Below, one piece after another: positions 17,835-18,868 of a stretch of DNA of 18,868 bases. How positions within the stretch are numbered: position 1 is the first letter of the stretch; each line of letters starts with the position of its first letter. The stretch lies in NCBI GenBank assembly GCA_015852425.1, contig JAAAIG010000761.1, positions 1 through 18,868 on the forward strand. The letters are read 5' to 3'. A program made the translations under genes and the position numbers. The notes under the pieces were generated by a model. It searched no databases. It was not told the DNA's origin and saw nothing but the letters and a program-made list of their open reading frames with translations. This DNA comes from Gryganskiella cystojenkinii. Its lineage: Eukaryota > Mortierellomycota > Mortierellomycetes > Mortierellales > Mortierellaceae.

Positions 17835-17921
17835 AGGCAGTTTCATTGAATACGCTTGCGTAACCACTTCCTCTTTTATATCTAATCTCTTCCCTCCCCG
17901 TCCTTCCAGCTCTCTTTACCT

Positions 17922-18020
17922 ATGGCTCTTCTCGCCTACACTTCTCGAATTAATCACAGCAACCACAATAACATTAGCCACAACGGCGAACACAACCTTA
18001 GCCTTGTGGAGCAAAAATAA
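17922..18020 (+). CDS. Upstream ORF, 32 codons, in frame with the second F-box gene
   Basis: ATG at 17922 opens a 32-codon frame (starting MALLAYTSRINHS) that ends with TAA at 18018-18020, six bases before the F-box ATG at 18027 and in the same frame. If it lies in the mRNA it would reduce or regulate translation of the main frame. The peptide itself resembles nothing I know. Confidence 0.4.
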   Translation: MALLAYTSRINHSNHNNISHNGEHNLSLVEQK

Positions 18021-18026
18021 ACGACG

Positions 18027-18443
18027 ATGCAGGCCGTAAACCCTCTCTCTGCCTCGAGCTATGGTCCCGATATCCGTGTTCCCTTTGAGCTCTGGGAAAT
18101 GATCTTTTTTGAATTATACCCCTCCCAACTGGCACGACTCTCGTGCACCAGCAAGGCCATGACCCAGATGATCAAATCCTTTCAGGTCTGGAGACGCCTA
18201 ACTCAACGTTGCCTTCTGACTGGACGCAGCTATCGACTTAAACAGTGCCAGTCTATACGAAAGATCGTACGAAAGATCGTCGCCAGGAGTCTTCTGGATC
18301 CAGCCAACATCGTCGGCGCCCACGCTGGTGCAGGAACTACAGTTGCTGCCCCACAGATCTTTAAGCGATTCTTGTATGGAGTTCTTCAAGACCACAATAC
18401 CAGCGAGATCTGCCTCCGCATGGGTTACGACTTGGGCGACTGA
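18027..18443 (+). CDS. Truncated tandem paralogue of the F-box protein
   Basis: 138 residues. The F-box part aligns without gaps to the upstream gene: over the 50 residues from GPDIR to QRC I count 31 identities (GPDIRVPFELWEMIFFELYP against GPDIRIPFEIWEKVYCELYL). A second short match is RFL...SEICLRMGYD, after which a TGA ends the frame. The first Cys pair is reduced to a single Cys and the region with the second pair is absent, so the putative zinc site is lost. Its start region also seems altered: the neighbour reads TAATGACGACAGCAATG, this copy TAAACGACGATG, so initiation moved to a downstream ATG. A frame shifted by one base continues from the end to 18585 but is not clearly homologous. 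It may act as a short F-box-only protein or be a decaying copy. Confidence 0.65.
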   Translation: MQAVNPLSASSYGPDIRVPFELWEMIFFELYPSQLARLSCTSKAMTQMIKSFQVWRRLTQRCLLTGRSYRLKQCQSIRKIVRKIVARSLLDPANIVGAHAGAGTTVAAPQIFKRFLYGVLQDHNTSEICLRMGYDLGD

Positions 18444-18868
18444 AGTGAGCGGTTTGATACTGCGCGTGCCAGAGGTTAACTCACTCTTGCTCCACCAAAG
18501 GAAAAGAAATGATAGAGCAGACTCATCTCCAGTTCTCACAGAGGAGGAGGCGAGGCCATCACGCGCACCACCATTCAACTGTTAACTCATGTATGGAAAA
18601 AAAAAAACAATAAACGTCTGAGGGCATGGTTGACTTTGAAGGTGTCGTATATTTTCAAAAGGCGAAGTATTTTTGTCCACCACTTTTTTTCACGGGACTC
18701 GACCTCGTGCTCGACGTTATTGTCTTCTTGAGTGTTTTTCTTTTCTGTACTGACATCAATGGCCCACAAACAAAAATAAAGGTCTATAGACTCAGACTCC
18801 AGAAGAGGAATGGATCCTTCGCTTTTTACAATGATGTTGCTCTCAATCGTTTGGACCCGAGGTCACGC
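18444..18868. other. 3' flank of the second F-box gene and unassigned window edge
   Basis: AATAAA at 18609-18614 could end the F-box transcript. On the minus strand, about 18600-18769 encodes a charged stretch (STEKKNTQEDNNVEHEVESR, then WWTKILRLLKIYDTFKVNHA) that could be a 3' exon of a gene entering from beyond the right edge. The evidence is too thin to call it. Confidence 0.35.
18609..18614 (+). terminator. Candidate poly(A) signal of the second F-box gene
   Basis: AATAAA after a run of A's, 166 nt beyond the TGA at 18441-18443. Confidence 0.4.

Noticed and set aside
18587..18769. Minus-strand 60-codon frame at the right edge
   Set aside because: It is charged and could be an exon, but it has no ATG, no recognised domain, and its upstream part is outside the window.

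Overview
The window looks like nuclear DNA of a filamentous fungus, most probably an early-diverging Mucoromycota lineage such as Mortierellaceae; that placement is inference. Supporting signs are compact genes split by 77-205 nt GT-AG introns, several with CTAAC-type branch points, long ATG-poor pyrimidine-rich leaders, AATAAA signals close behind stops, and Q/H/A-rich proteins. I see no prokaryotic operon structure, transposon, CRISPR array, rRNA or tRNA. The multi-exon models were joined by hand by matching donor, acceptor and reading phase. Seven of the nine genes contain introns.

Layout. 1-676: no gene seen. 677-1750 (-): maleylacetoacetate isomerase (zeta-class GST, tyrosine catabolism), five exons. 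2264-2980 (-): NOP16, 60S ribosome biogenesis, two exons. 3382-5341 (+): SSZ1, the atypical Hsp70 of the ribosome-associated complex, three exons. NOP16 and SSZ1 are head-to-head across 401 bp that carry a perfect 20-bp palindrome. 5708-6157 (-): a small Q/A/N-rich protein of unknown function. 7667-9399 (+): HAP2/NF-YA, the CCAAT-binding subunit, five exons. 9874-10667 (-): a TMEM42/EamA-like membrane protein, three exons. 11134-13031 (+): FG nucleoporin NUP54/Nup57, six exons. The last two share a 466-bp divergent promoter containing a 10-bp palindrome around a full CRE (TGACGTCA). 13968-16540 (+): a large disordered protein of unknown function with a SUMO-interacting-motif-like LIDLTEDE. Its reading frame breaks by -1 exactly at an A7 run that has the form of a slippery heptamer. 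16973-17752 and 18027-18443 (+): tandem F-box paralogues, the second truncated.

NOP16 and SSZ1 both serve ribosome production or translation, so a shared promoter is plausible. The other genes are ordinary housekeeping neighbours (transcription, nuclear pore, amino-acid catabolism, ubiquitin ligase adaptors) with no evident pathway link.

Most worth a second look: the frameshift at 14887-14893, the SSZ1/NOP16 palindrome, the decaying F-box duplicate with an in-frame upstream ORF, and the phased TTGAC repeats upstream of the Q-rich gene. I did not find a clear new multi-gene system.
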